Positions 55,901 to 61,794 of a DNA stretch of 64,000 nucleotides are shown here, in pieces. The stretch comes from Pelecanus crispus (Eukaryota > Chordata > Aves > Pelecaniformes > Pelecanidae). The notes beneath the pieces were generated by a model that was not told the origin of the DNA, did no database searches, and saw nothing but the letters and a program-made list of their open reading frames with translations. Every line of letters begins with the position of its first letter. Within the stretch, counting starts at the first letter, position 1. The stretch is taken from assembly GCF_030463565.1 (NCBI RefSeq), contig NC_134653.1:31867150-31931149 (forward strand), read 5' to 3'. The position numbers were made by a program, and so were the translations under genes.

Positions 55901-58900
55901 GGAAGTCAGTATCTAATATAACTCCCTGCATTTTAATTCACTTAAGATTCTCATGAAATCATTCTGTGGCTCTTTTCTAGAGTAATTTACATTCAGAAAA
56001 TCTGTTGAGAGGAGTTTTAAAAACAAGATGAAGTCTTGTACTGAGGAACCTTCAAACCTTTTTTTTTATTTTATTTTTTTTATTTAACCACTGCAAAGTT
56101 TTCCTGCGGATGGTGGGTGTTTTGTAATGAAATATCAGTGGTGGCTGTCAACAGTTGAATTCATACAGGGACTGTGTGTCAGTGTATACACTTTTTTAAA
56201 ACTTAAATTACAATAGCTCTGTTTGCCCTTAAACCACATTTCTTATTTGTCTGCTTGACTTCATTTTTGTTTTCCCTTCTCCCTGACTTTATTTCTTTAG
56301 TCCTTAAGCTCTGTGTTAGCATCAGCCAGAAAAGAGATTGAACTAATGTCAGACAAGATGAGGGGTTTGATATCAGAAAAAGAGACTCTGGCACAGGAGG
56401 GGAATACTTTAAAATTGGAGAGAGGTTCCTTGTTACCAAAACTTCTAGAATTGGAATCAAAGATTTCATTAATGCAACAAGACCAAGAACAACTTTGGAC
56501 AATAAATGAAGAACTTAATTCAGAAAATAAAAAAATCCTAAAGCAGAAGGAAGAAGCCGAGGCCAAAAGCCAGCAGGAAAGCACAGAAAATGCAGCACTA
56601 ATTTCTGAGAAAAGCAAATTAGTCTCTGAAATAGAGGCAGCACAGGCAGACCTTCTGAAGATAACTCAAGAAAACAATGCTCTCCGGTCTTCAGAGTCAA
56701 CCTTGCTCCAACAGTTGAAAGAACTTCAGGCCGACAAAGATGCCATGGATGTGGTGTGTCAGAAGCATATCAAAGGACGGGAAGAGCTGGAGCATTATCA
56801 GAAGAAACTTTTGGAAGAGAAAGATGCAGTTGTTAAGGACAAAGATGATGTTATTCAGAAGCTGGAAAGTTCTTGCGAGGCCCTGGCCAGAGATCAAAGA
56901 GAGCTACTGCAAAAAGTGTCAGCTCTGACTGCAGAGAGAGATTCAGCCCTAGGTAAACACTCAGATCTTAAAAATACACATATAGCCTTAAAAAATGAAA
57001 TGGACAGTCTATTGCAGACAAGTCAGAGTCTGCAGTCCGAGAAGGAGATGCTCCTTAAAAGTATAGAAGAACTGCATGAGAGTTTAGACAATACAGTTAG
57101 TGAAAACCAAGCGTTAAAAGTGAGAACAGAAGACATGCAAACAGAACTCAAGACTGGACATAAAGAACTTGAAAAAGCGATGAAAGACAATATGGATTTG
57201 AAGAGTTCCCTTGCTAGTCTCTCTCATTGTCTTGAGGAAATTAAAGCCTCAAGAGAGAGATCCAATTCTGAATGTATCCAGTTACTTCAAGAGAAAGAGG
57301 TTCTTTCTTCATCAGAGCGAAGGCTTTTGGCTGAAAGGGAGGAACTTTTAAATGAAAATAAGGCAATTGCTGAAAAGCTTGCTAAAGCCACAGCAGATGC
57401 CACGCTTGCTGAGAAAGTCTTTACTGAGAAGATAAACGAACTGAACTTAGAAAAGGAATCTGTTTTTTGTAAGTCATTGCAATTTGAAAAGCACAACGAA
57501 GCTCTTCTTCAAGAGAAGAATGAATTGGAGAACAAATACTCAGAGCTTCTTGATGAAAACAAGTCTTCTGCAAATGCAATTTCTGATATGAAGAGAGAAC
57601 ACGAACTGGATGTCTCAGCCAAGAGAGCTCTGGCCCAAGAGAATACCATGCTCCAAGATTCCATTGAAGCTCTCAAGGAAGAACTAAGTAAGAAGACTCT
57701 AGAAAATCAAGAGCTAATAGCCTGTAAATGTCACCTTTCAGACCTTCTGAAAGAGACCCAGGATGCTAAAAGAACATTAGAAAATGAACTGGCTGCTGAA
57801 TCACACGCCAAGCAGGTCCTGTCATTTTCATTCAAGACCTGTTCTTCTGATAGGGAAATGCTGACCAGAGAGAGGACCGAATTGCAAGATGAGTGTCAGA
57901 AATTAAATGGAGAGGTTGAGATTATGAAAGAAAACTTAACCATAGAAAAGGAAGCCAGAAAACTGGACAAGGAATCGTTTTTGTTGGAACGTGTGGAACT
58001 TCAAAACAGTATCAGCTTCTTAGAGAAGGAGGTAGAAGAGCTGAGAGAAAAAAATAAAGAATTGCTGACTGAGAAAGAAGTTTTAGTTCAGGGGAAAGAA
58101 AAATCTGAAACTAAACTGGCAAAAATAATTAAAGAAACCCGCTGTGCAGAGACAGAGCAGCTCACTTCCAGTATCGAGCGACTGAAGAGTGACTTTGTTT
58201 CCTTGTCTACATCCAAAGCAGAGCTCCAGGACTTGCACGGCTGTGTCTCCGAGAGGCTAGATGATCTTCGACAGAGACATGAGGTGACGGAGAAGGAGAG
58301 AATGCAGTTACTTCAGGAAAATGACAGCCTGCTTGCTGAACAGAAGAGTCTGATCACCATTAAGGAAGAAATACTAAAAGAGAAGGAGAAATTCTCCAAT
58401 GATTATTATAAACTGCACAAGGAAGTAGCACTTTTAGAACAAACTAATAGTGACCTCTCAGGCAAATTGCTGGTGTCTCAGGGCAAAAATCAGGTGCTGC
58501 AGGAGGAGATGAACAATCTGGCTTTGAAACTAAAAGAAATTGAGACTCTCCAGGCCCAAACAGTAGCGAAAAAAATTGAGGTATTGAAACACATAGTTAA
58601 ACAATCAAGTATGGTTACACTAATACTGAGCACTAACCCTGTGGTTTCCTCTCTGCACTTCATTGCACAATCAGCACTTCACCTCAGTATAAACAGGCTG
58701 GAATTATGGTCTCTCTCAATATATCACTTTGGGTTTTTTTCAAGTTGTAACTCTGAGTCTGAAAACACTTTAATATTTTTTAAAAAATGTTTCTAAATGT
58801 AAAAGCCTATGTTGTCGCTGAATGTTGCAAGAAAACAATGTAAACTGTGAATAAAAGGAAGTTTTGTTTCCTGAATCTAGTAGGAGAAATTGAGCAGCTC

Positions 58901-61794
58901 CTTCTGTTGAAGTACTCTTGCAGCTTAAAAGCTAGAGTAGTAATAGATAAAGTTTTACTTAAGATCTTTGTCCAATTTTGTGTTAAATTACAAGAAACTA
59001 CAAATTTGAGTTACTCAAAAAAAAATATAAAACAACATAATGCTCCTGTAAAGGTAACTGGATAAAAAGCAGTGCAAGAGAACCATTTAAATTTACATTA
59101 TAGGACTTTCAGTCTGTTAAAGACATTGACAATTCTGGTGTTCTTTTTATTCACAGAAGTGTTTTGTATTCACCACCAACAAATTCTGTAAAGTATTTTG
59201 AATTTCCATTTGTGTGGCTTGAAGCCCATAAAATCACTTTGAATACGAATTGGAGTCAAGATATCCTGTAGGAATGTATGATGCCTACCTATGTATTTTA
59301 ATATTCTTGTGAAGTATTTCCTTTTATGAGGGCATAATTAACAACACTGAAATAATGCAATAATTGGCTTTATCTTCTATTTAATATTTAAATCTTTTTC
59401 AAGTTTTTAACAGCTTTTCATAATTCCACATTTTCTGAAAAGAGAGCAGTCTGTTGGAAGTGAATATCTATTGAACTACTACTGTCTAAAGTGGTTAGAA
59501 GTCTTAAGAGCAATCACAGTGGTGGTAATTAGAAATTCAGGGATTAAAAAAGAAGAAATGGGCTTCCTCCGTGGTGACACGAGCATGGGGTTATGATCTA
59601 TTTCTGCATGGAATTGAATCTTCTCATGTCCATTTATTTTTATACTTTATGCAGCTTCAAAATGCAAATAAATTCCCAGTTGAAGTCCTTATTTAATTGG
59701 GAAGCAGCTGGCAAACTGTGCAGCTGTGCATAACGTATTGCAGTTCATCTTTTGCTTTCAGAGGTCCCTTTAGTAATACTTTTTTTTTTTCCCCCACCCC
59801 CCTTTATATATAGGCTGCCAAAATGGCAGAAGATGTTTTCCAGACTGTGGAGAAGGTGACCAAAGAGAAGGATGCTATTCACAAAGAAAAGATTGAAACT
59901 TTGGCCTCTTTGGAGAACTCTAGACAGACAAACGAGAAACTACAGAATGAAGTAATCACATTTAAAATGCTTTTATATGAAAAGTTTTGCCTAGTTTGAA
60001 AGGAACAACTGTTGAGTTACAGAGAATTAGATTAGGCAAGAGTGGATTGTGTCATTTTCCCACCACAATACTCAGTCTTGACTGGCTTGGGAAAACTTAC
60101 TAGATGAGCACATATTGATGGAAAATCTAGGTGCTTTACATAGCCATATGACCTATGTTCTTTTGTATTTTGCATGTGGGTTCAAATACTGTACAGCATA
60201 AGGTCATGTCCCTTAAATCTTGGTGCAGCAACAAAAAAAATTATCTTACGTAATAGGCGTTCCGGATGCTACAGCAGCTTTTGCGGATCGCAGAATCAAG
60301 AGATGTGGGTTTGACTTGAGGCTTAATCAGTCTTGCTGTATAGCTTTGGATAAGTTGCTTAGATGTGACCACTCTGTGCTTCGAGTCCCTGGTTGTAAGT
60401 ATGGGGTGCAACTTCATGCTCCTATGAAGTGCTGCAGAGCTCTGAGTAACGGTGCTCCTAATCCACAAAAGTTACCGCTCCATTTCTCACCTGTAATGCA
60501 CTCCTTGCTCTGTACATCCTCTTTGTGATCTTGACATGTGTAATGTTATAATTTCTTCTTTTTTCCACTTTTCTGTTAATCAGAATTGTGGTCTGACAAG
60601 GTACAAATTATGCTGAGCCATGCACTATACAAATACATGAGCACAAAGGTCCCAAAGAACTTCACAGCCTAACATGTACAGCAGTTCCTCTAGGGACCCG
60701 TTTTCAGTCTATGTCCTCCCACCACTTTGTGATACGTTAGGGTTTGAAGCAGGTAAAAATGTCCTCACTAATCTTTTTCACACTCTTTTGCCCCAGAGTA
60801 TTTAGTCTGGCATCTTTTCTGCAGATCTTGAGCACCCTGTGGCCTCTTTTTGATGGCTCTTTTATTTTGCAGCTCCCGTAATAACGGGTAGTGAACAGCT
60901 GGGCTAACCTACATGCCACAGCTTGTGTTGAACCAGTAATGATTTCCAGCAAGATCTGATGACTCGAGATTTGAAAGCAGTGATGTTAATAATGGCAGGG
61001 GTTCACTTTCCGGATTAAAAAAAAAAAAATAGTAATCCACAGGGTCCTGTAATGCCATGAGAATGGCTGAAGATTATCTGTTATGTAATGTAATGTGTCG
61101 CTGAATGCAAACAAATAAGGTTCGCGAGCTTCTGGTGTTACGTGGTAGATGCAAGCTCAGTAAATAGATATACAACAATTTGTCCCATGCAACAAGATCT
61201 CTGAAAGGAATTCATTTCTTCTGGTTGCGAGCAGAACATTCAGCTTACTGTTTCTCAGAAATTAAGGTATGGTAAAGCAGAACTTTTTATCAGTTCTCTT
61301 AGAGGAATAAAGATCAAAGGAACAGCTAATTTTAGCAACAAGCGTGGAATTTAGGAAGAAGTGCTTCGAGTTGTATAGCATTTAAAATGGAGGTGCTTTG
61401 GAGCTTTACCTTTTGTATCGGGATATATACATCAGATTACTGTAAGCTGCTCTTCAATGGACTTTGAATTCTTTGTGCTCCTCGACTTGAATGCAGAGGG
61501 TCTCATACCATCTTTTGTTAGACAGATGCTTCTCAGTACACAGACTGAATTAATTTAAGGACTAAAGATGAAAAAGTGGAACAGCTCAGCTCAGGCCCTC
61601 GTTTTGCTGAATATCTTTTCAGAGTGCTACACCTAGGAACTGTATAGTTTCATTAGTGTAATGAGAGTTTTTTATTTCCTCTTTAAGTTGGACATGCTTA
61701 AACAAAACAACCTGAAAAATGAAGAGGAACTTAATAAATCAAAAGAGCTTCTAAATCTGGAGAACAAGAAAGTGGAAGAACTTAAAAAAGAATT
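19893..61794 (+). CDS. CLIP1: CLIP1 (CLIP-170/restin) coding region, 19 coding exons, 3' part beyond the window
   Basis: The spliced exons encode CLIP-170, a plus-end tracking protein. In the known family the N-terminal CAP-Gly domains bind growing microtubule ends through the EEY/F tails of tubulin and EB1. The coiled coil dimerises, and C-terminal zinc knuckles recruit dynactin and LIS1. Seen here: CAP-Gly 1 at about residues 59-126, CAP-Gly 2 at about 215-282 (both with GKNDG), a serine-rich linker at about 310-336, then coiled coil to the window end. All exon phases join correctly, giving 1,925 complete codons if every exon is used, or 1,165 without the 760-codon exon 18. An in-frame TAA 21 bp upstream fixes the start. 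The reading frame is interrupted only by introns, so the gene looks intact. The zinc knuckles and 3' UTR are not in the window. Confidence 0.97.
19987..20478 (+). other. CLIP1: CLIP1 intron 2
   Basis: A short AT-rich intron of 492 bp. Its pyrimidine-rich end happens to stay open in the exon 3 frame from an ATG at 20415, which is probably chance. Nothing else was seen. Confidence 0.85.
20479..21050 (+). CDS. CLIP1: CLIP1 exon 3: first CAP-Gly domain and serine-rich linker
   Basis: This exon encodes residues 32-222. CAP-Gly 1 spans about residues 59-126. It has the conserved VWVNGNKPG entry, the glycine-rich [14 protein letters not shown] stretch, and GKNDG at 98-102, the groove that binds C-terminal EEY/F motifs of tubulin and EB proteins. 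A Ser/Thr/Ala/Pro-rich linker (about 130-205) follows, ending in [14 protein letters not shown], which is conserved with mammals. The exon stops after IGDRVL, so CAP-Gly 2 is split by intron 3. The acceptor is TTCCAG (phase 1) and the donor is CTG|GTAAGG (phase 0). Confidence 0.98.
26169..26190. repeat. (AAAC)n microsatellite
   Basis: Short run of AAAC/CAAA units in intron 3. A short (AAAT)n run follows at 26341-26360. Confidence 0.85.
28761..28806. repeat. CCACC-rich tract followed by A26
   Basis: A short (CCACC)-like tract at 28761-28780 runs directly into 26 consecutive A residues (28781-28806). No retrocopy was recognised upstream, so it is probably a simple-sequence compound repeat. Confidence 0.85.
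29250..29755 (+). mobile_element. Ancient CR1-like LINE, 3' end fragment
   Basis: The segment matches the remembered 3' end of amniote CR1/L3-type LINEs in order: an AGAACACGGCTGCAAAATGA block, then GAACTCAATCTGTTTAA, a TGAGAGTCAGTGGCTAGAAG block, GAGTGATTAACCATG, and finally GATGATCTGATGGTTCTCTC before a CTGGCCTTGAA end. It is strongly diverged and has no long open frame, so it is an old, inactive fragment. The left border is uncertain. It lies in sense orientation in intron 3. Confidence 0.75.
34572..34696 (+). CDS. CLIP1: CLIP1 exon 4: core of the second CAP-Gly domain
   Basis: This exon encodes residues 223-263 plus two bases of codon 264. It continues the domain begun at the end of exon 3 with [15 protein letters not shown] and then [16 protein letters not shown] is at 254-258, the same ligand-binding groove as in CAP-Gly 1. 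In the family the second domain also binds the C-terminal zinc knuckle in autoinhibition. The acceptor is TTGCTTCAG and the donor is AAG|GTTAGT. Confidence 0.98.
34697..35787 (+). other. CLIP1: CLIP1 intron 4
   Basis: AT-rich intron of 1,091 bp. Nothing else recognised in it. Confidence 0.85.
35788..36004 (+). CDS. CLIP1: CLIP1 exon 5: end of CAP-Gly 2 and serine-rich region
   Basis: This exon encodes residues 264-336. [17 protein letters not shown] closes CAP-Gly 2. A basic Lys/Thr/Ala stretch and a dense serine-rich run ([16 protein letters not shown]) follow. In mammalian CLIP-170 this region is phosphorylated (for example by mTOR and AMPK) and modulates microtubule affinity; the serines are conserved here, the regulation is inferred. 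The exon ends with RTGL and the donor CTA|GTAAGC, phase 0. Confidence 0.97.
36005..39204 (+). other. CLIP1: CLIP1 intron 5
   Basis: AT-rich intron of 3.2 kb separating the head domains from the coiled-coil rod. No exon or repeat family was recognised. A small 8-bp stem hairpin sits at 37080-37098. Confidence 0.8.
39205..39402 (+). CDS. CLIP1: CLIP1 exon 6: start of the coiled-coil rod
   Basis: This exon encodes residues 337-402 (66 codons, phase 0 to 0). It starts [15 protein letters not shown] and then becomes continuous coiled coil ([20 protein letters not shown]), nearly identical to mammalian CLIP-170. The acceptor is the less common AAG type, and the donor is CGG|GTAAGA. Confidence 0.97.
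39403..39783 (+). other. CLIP1: CLIP1 intron 6
   Basis: Short AT-rich intron of 381 bp with nothing else visible. Confidence 0.9.
39784..39887 (+). CDS. CLIP1: CLIP1 exon 7: coiled coil
   Basis: This exon encodes residues 403-436 plus two bases of codon 437. It contains [18 protein letters not shown] and [15 protein letters not shown], a conserved heptad segment of the rod. The acceptor is TGATTAG, and the donor is AAG|GTAACC in phase 2, completed by exon 8. Confidence 0.97.
39888..42078 (+). other. CLIP1: CLIP1 intron 7
   Basis: AT-rich intron of 2.2 kb. A locally GC-rich island at about 40880-41050 looks like an exon on the opposite strand, with acceptor, donor and 23 open codons at 40975-41043; see the findings. 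Nothing else recognised. Confidence 0.75.
42079..42139 (+). CDS. CLIP1: CLIP1 exon 8: coiled coil
   Basis: This exon encodes residues 437-457: [20 protein letters not shown], matching mammalian CLIP-170 just before the alternatively spliced inserts. The acceptor is CCTCACAG, and the donor is GAG|GTAAAA in phase 0. Phase 0 here lets the following cassette exons be skipped without changing frame. Confidence 0.97.
42140..43297 (+). other. CLIP1: CLIP1 intron 8
   Basis: AT-rich intron of 1,158 bp. Its last 40 bp are very T-rich with a short (TTTG)n run before the exon 9 acceptor. Nothing else seen. Confidence 0.85.
43298..43330 (+). CDS. CLIP1: CLIP1 exon 9: 11-codon cassette microexon
   Basis: This 33-bp exon encodes [11 protein letters not shown], matching the mammalian [11 protein letters not shown] insert that distinguishes CLIP-170 isoforms. 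Both borders are in phase 0, so it can be included or skipped. The acceptor is a T-rich tract ending ACTGATAG. The donor is AAT|GTAAGA, whose exon side departs from consensus, as is common in regulated exons. In chicken and mammals 11- and 35-residue inserts are reported to be favoured in muscle (from memory). The first residues differ from human, with an extra basic RKR. Confidence 0.93.
43331..47533 (+). other. CLIP1: CLIP1 intron 9, between the two cassette exons
   Basis: A 4.2-kb AT-rich intron. TGCATG, the Rbfox-binding hexamer, occurs at 43450, 43682, 44201, 45697, 47273 and 47455, close to both cassette exons. A short AT/TA dinucleotide run lies near 47186-47207, and T-rich tracts near 46726 and 47325. 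No coding exon was recognised. Confidence 0.8.
47534..47638 (+). CDS. CLIP1: CLIP1 exon 10: 35-codon cassette exon
   Basis: This 105-bp exon encodes residues 469-503, starting [20 protein letters not shown] and ending RELEDTR, nearly identical to mammalian restin. Phase 0 at both ends and exactly 35 codons match the known 35-residue isoform insert, which lengthens the coiled coil by five heptads without a frame change. The acceptor is TTTTTACTAACAG, and the donor is AGG|GTAATG. Confidence 0.95.
47639..49157 (+). other. CLIP1: CLIP1 intron 10
   Basis: AT-rich intron of 1.5 kb. Nothing but short chance open frames was seen. Confidence 0.85.
49158..50102 (+). CDS. CLIP1: CLIP1 exon 11: large coiled-coil exon
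   Basis: This 945-bp exon encodes residues 504-818 (315 codons, phase 0 to 0). It starts [20 protein letters not shown] and includes [34 protein letters not shown] and [19 protein letters not shown], all conserved in vertebrate CLIP-170. The middle (about residues 560-720) is more diverged from human but keeps heptad spacing and length. It forms the central rod. The acceptor is AATCGTAG, and the donor is AAG|GTTTGT, somewhat weak at +3 and +4. Confidence 0.98.
50103..51426 (+). other. CLIP1: CLIP1 intron 11
   Basis: AT-rich intron of 1.3 kb with nothing else recognised. Confidence 0.85.
51427..51543 (+). CDS. CLIP1: CLIP1 exon 12: coiled coil
   Basis: This exon encodes residues 819-857 (39 codons, phase 0 to 0): [20 protein letters not shown] and then [14 protein letters not shown], aligning with the human segment around TRELQGRELKLTNLQE. 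The acceptor is TTCGTTAG, and the donor is TTG|GTGAGT. Confidence 0.95.
51544..52553 (+). other. CLIP1: CLIP1 intron 12
   Basis: AT-rich intron of 1,010 bp with nothing else recognised. Confidence 0.85.
52554..52611 (+). CDS. CLIP1: CLIP1 exon 13: coiled coil, short exon
   Basis: This 58-bp exon encodes residues 858-876 plus one base of codon 877: [19 protein letters not shown], equivalent to human KEKFAEASEEAVSVQRSMQ. The acceptor is CATTTTTCAG, and the donor is AAG|GTATGT in phase 1. It joins exon 14 to give [14 protein letters not shown]. It is too short to be found without the family pattern. Confidence 0.93.
52851..52934 (+). CDS. CLIP1: CLIP1 exon 14: coiled coil, short exon
   Basis: This 84-bp exon encodes residues 877-904 plus one base: [20 protein letters not shown] and then EQLKSSLT, matching human [20 protein letters not shown]. 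The acceptor is CTTGCATAG, and the donor is CTG|GTAAGG in phase 1. The 239-bp intron before it (52612-52850) holds nothing else. Confidence 0.94.
52935..53976 (+). other. CLIP1: CLIP1 intron 14
   Basis: AT-rich intron of 1,042 bp with nothing else recognised. Confidence 0.85.
53977..54133 (+). CDS. CLIP1: CLIP1 exon 15: coiled coil
   Basis: This exon encodes residues 905-956 plus two bases of codon 957. [40 protein letters not shown] and LKE match human CLIP-170 closely. The acceptor is CTTGCTCAG, and the donor is AAG|GTATTC in phase 2. The downstream intron offers two in-frame acceptors, at 54688 and 54784. Confidence 0.96.
54134..54784 (+). other. CLIP1: CLIP1 intron 15
   Basis: AT-rich intron of 651 bp. 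An upstream acceptor-like ATGCTTAG ends at 54688, and the following 96 bp remain open in the exon 16 frame; see the findings. Nothing else seen. Confidence 0.8.
54785..54950 (+). CDS. CLIP1: CLIP1 exon 16: coiled coil
   Basis: This exon encodes residues 957-1012. It includes [20 protein letters not shown] and [19 protein letters not shown], equivalent to human LQLKLTKANENASFLQKS and [19 protein letters not shown]. The acceptor is TCTTTCTAG, and the donor is ATG|GTAAGA in phase 0. The next intron is only 94 bp (54951-55044). Confidence 0.96.
55045..55260 (+). CDS. CLIP1: CLIP1 exon 17: coiled coil, last exon before the giant cassette
   Basis: This exon encodes residues 1013-1084 (72 codons, phase 0 to 0): [20 protein letters not shown], then [20 protein letters not shown] and ending LKKQAEQAK, equivalent to human ELRKQADKAK. 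In the human protein the next residues are AAQTAEDAM, which here are encoded by exon 19, so exon 18 is an insertion relative to that isoform. The donor is AAA|GTATGT. Confidence 0.96.
55261..56300 (+). other. CLIP1: CLIP1 intron 17
   Basis: AT-rich intron of 1,040 bp. It ends in a strong pyrimidine tract (TTTTCCCTTCTCCCTGAC, then TTTATTTCTTTAG), a good acceptor for exon 18. Nothing else seen. Confidence 0.85.
56301..58580 (+). CDS. CLIP1: CLIP1 exon 18: 760-codon coiled-coil exon, probable giant cassette
   Basis: This 2,280-bp stretch is open for 760 codons, framed by a strong acceptor and a GT donor, with phase 0 at both ends. Skipping it joins exon 17 to exon 19 exactly as in the human protein. 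The product is Lys/Glu/Gln/Leu-rich with heptad spacing, begins [20 protein letters not shown] and ends QTVAKKIE, and has one proline (46th residue) followed by 714 proline-free residues. LL-x-E-[KRN] units such as LLQEKE, LLAERE and LLTEKE recur. I know of no such insert in the described chicken or human proteins (about 1,430 residues). It is read as an extension of the dimeric rod. The donor GAG|GTATTG is weak, which favours alternative use. It could be mistaken for a golgin- or CENP-type gene, but sense strand, splice sites and matching phases tie it to CLIP1. Confidence 0.85.
58581..59813 (+). other. CLIP1: CLIP1 intron 18, with a possible read-through terminal exon
   Basis: AT-rich intron of 1.2 kb. 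The exon 18 frame stays open for 71 codons past the weak donor, to a TAA at 58794-58796. An AATAAA follows at 58850-58855 with T/G-rich sequence just after it. It ends in a strong T/C tract (CTTTTTTTTTTCCCCCACCC) and TATAG before exon 19. Confidence 0.75.
58850..58855 (+). terminator. CLIP1: Candidate intronic polyadenylation signal (AATAAA)
   Basis: A canonical AATAAA lies 54 bp after the in-frame stop reached by reading through the exon 18 donor, followed within about 10-20 bp by GTTTTGTTT, a suitable downstream element. AATAAA is frequent by chance in AT-rich introns, so its use is an inference from the weak donor and the open extension. Confidence 0.35.
59814..59951 (+). CDS. CLIP1: CLIP1 exon 19: coiled coil
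   Basis: This exon encodes residues 1845-1890 of the longest form (46 codons, phase 0 to 0). [20 protein letters not shown] is followed by [20 protein letters not shown], aligning with human [20 protein letters not shown] and ETLASLEDTKQTNAKLQN. The present sequence is eight residues longer after TKEK (DAIHKEKI). The acceptor is TTTATATATAG, and the donor is GAA|GTAATC. Confidence 0.96.
59952..61687 (+). other. CLIP1: CLIP1 intron 19
   Basis: AT-rich intron of 1.7 kb. It contains an old MIR-like SINE remnant at about 60290-60680. Nothing else recognised. Confidence 0.8.
60290..60680 (+). mobile_element. Ancient MIR/CORE-SINE-like remnant
   Basis: The stretch CTTTGGATAAGTTGCTTAGA, then CTCTGTGCTTCGAGTCCCTG and GTAAGTATGGGG reproduces, with divergence, the core block order of MIR-type SINEs (CTTGGGCAAGT, CTCTGTGCCTCAGTTTCC, TGTAAAATGGGG). 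A second block at about 60622-60672 (GCACTATACAAATACATGAG, then CCCAAAGAACTTCACAGCCT) resembles another widespread amniote repeat. Both are recognised from memory; borders and family need a repeat-library search. It may be two separate old insertions. Confidence 0.5.
61688..61794 (+). CDS. CLIP1: CLIP1 exon 20: coiled coil, last exon in the window
   Basis: This exon encodes residues 1891-1925 plus two bases. [20 protein letters not shown] then [15 protein letters not shown] match human [20 protein letters not shown] and LLTVENQKMEEFRKE. The donor is TT|GTAAGT, a full consensus, in phase 2. In human CLIP-170 the following residues are ETLKQAAAQKSQQL; no such sequence was found before the window end, so the next exon lies outside. 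Confidence 0.95.

Noticed and set aside
56313-58796. Exon 18 as an independent single-exon gene of the golgin or CENP type
   Set aside because: There is no start context or promoter. Splice sites at both ends are in the CLIP1 phase, and skipping it restores the known CLIP-170 join.
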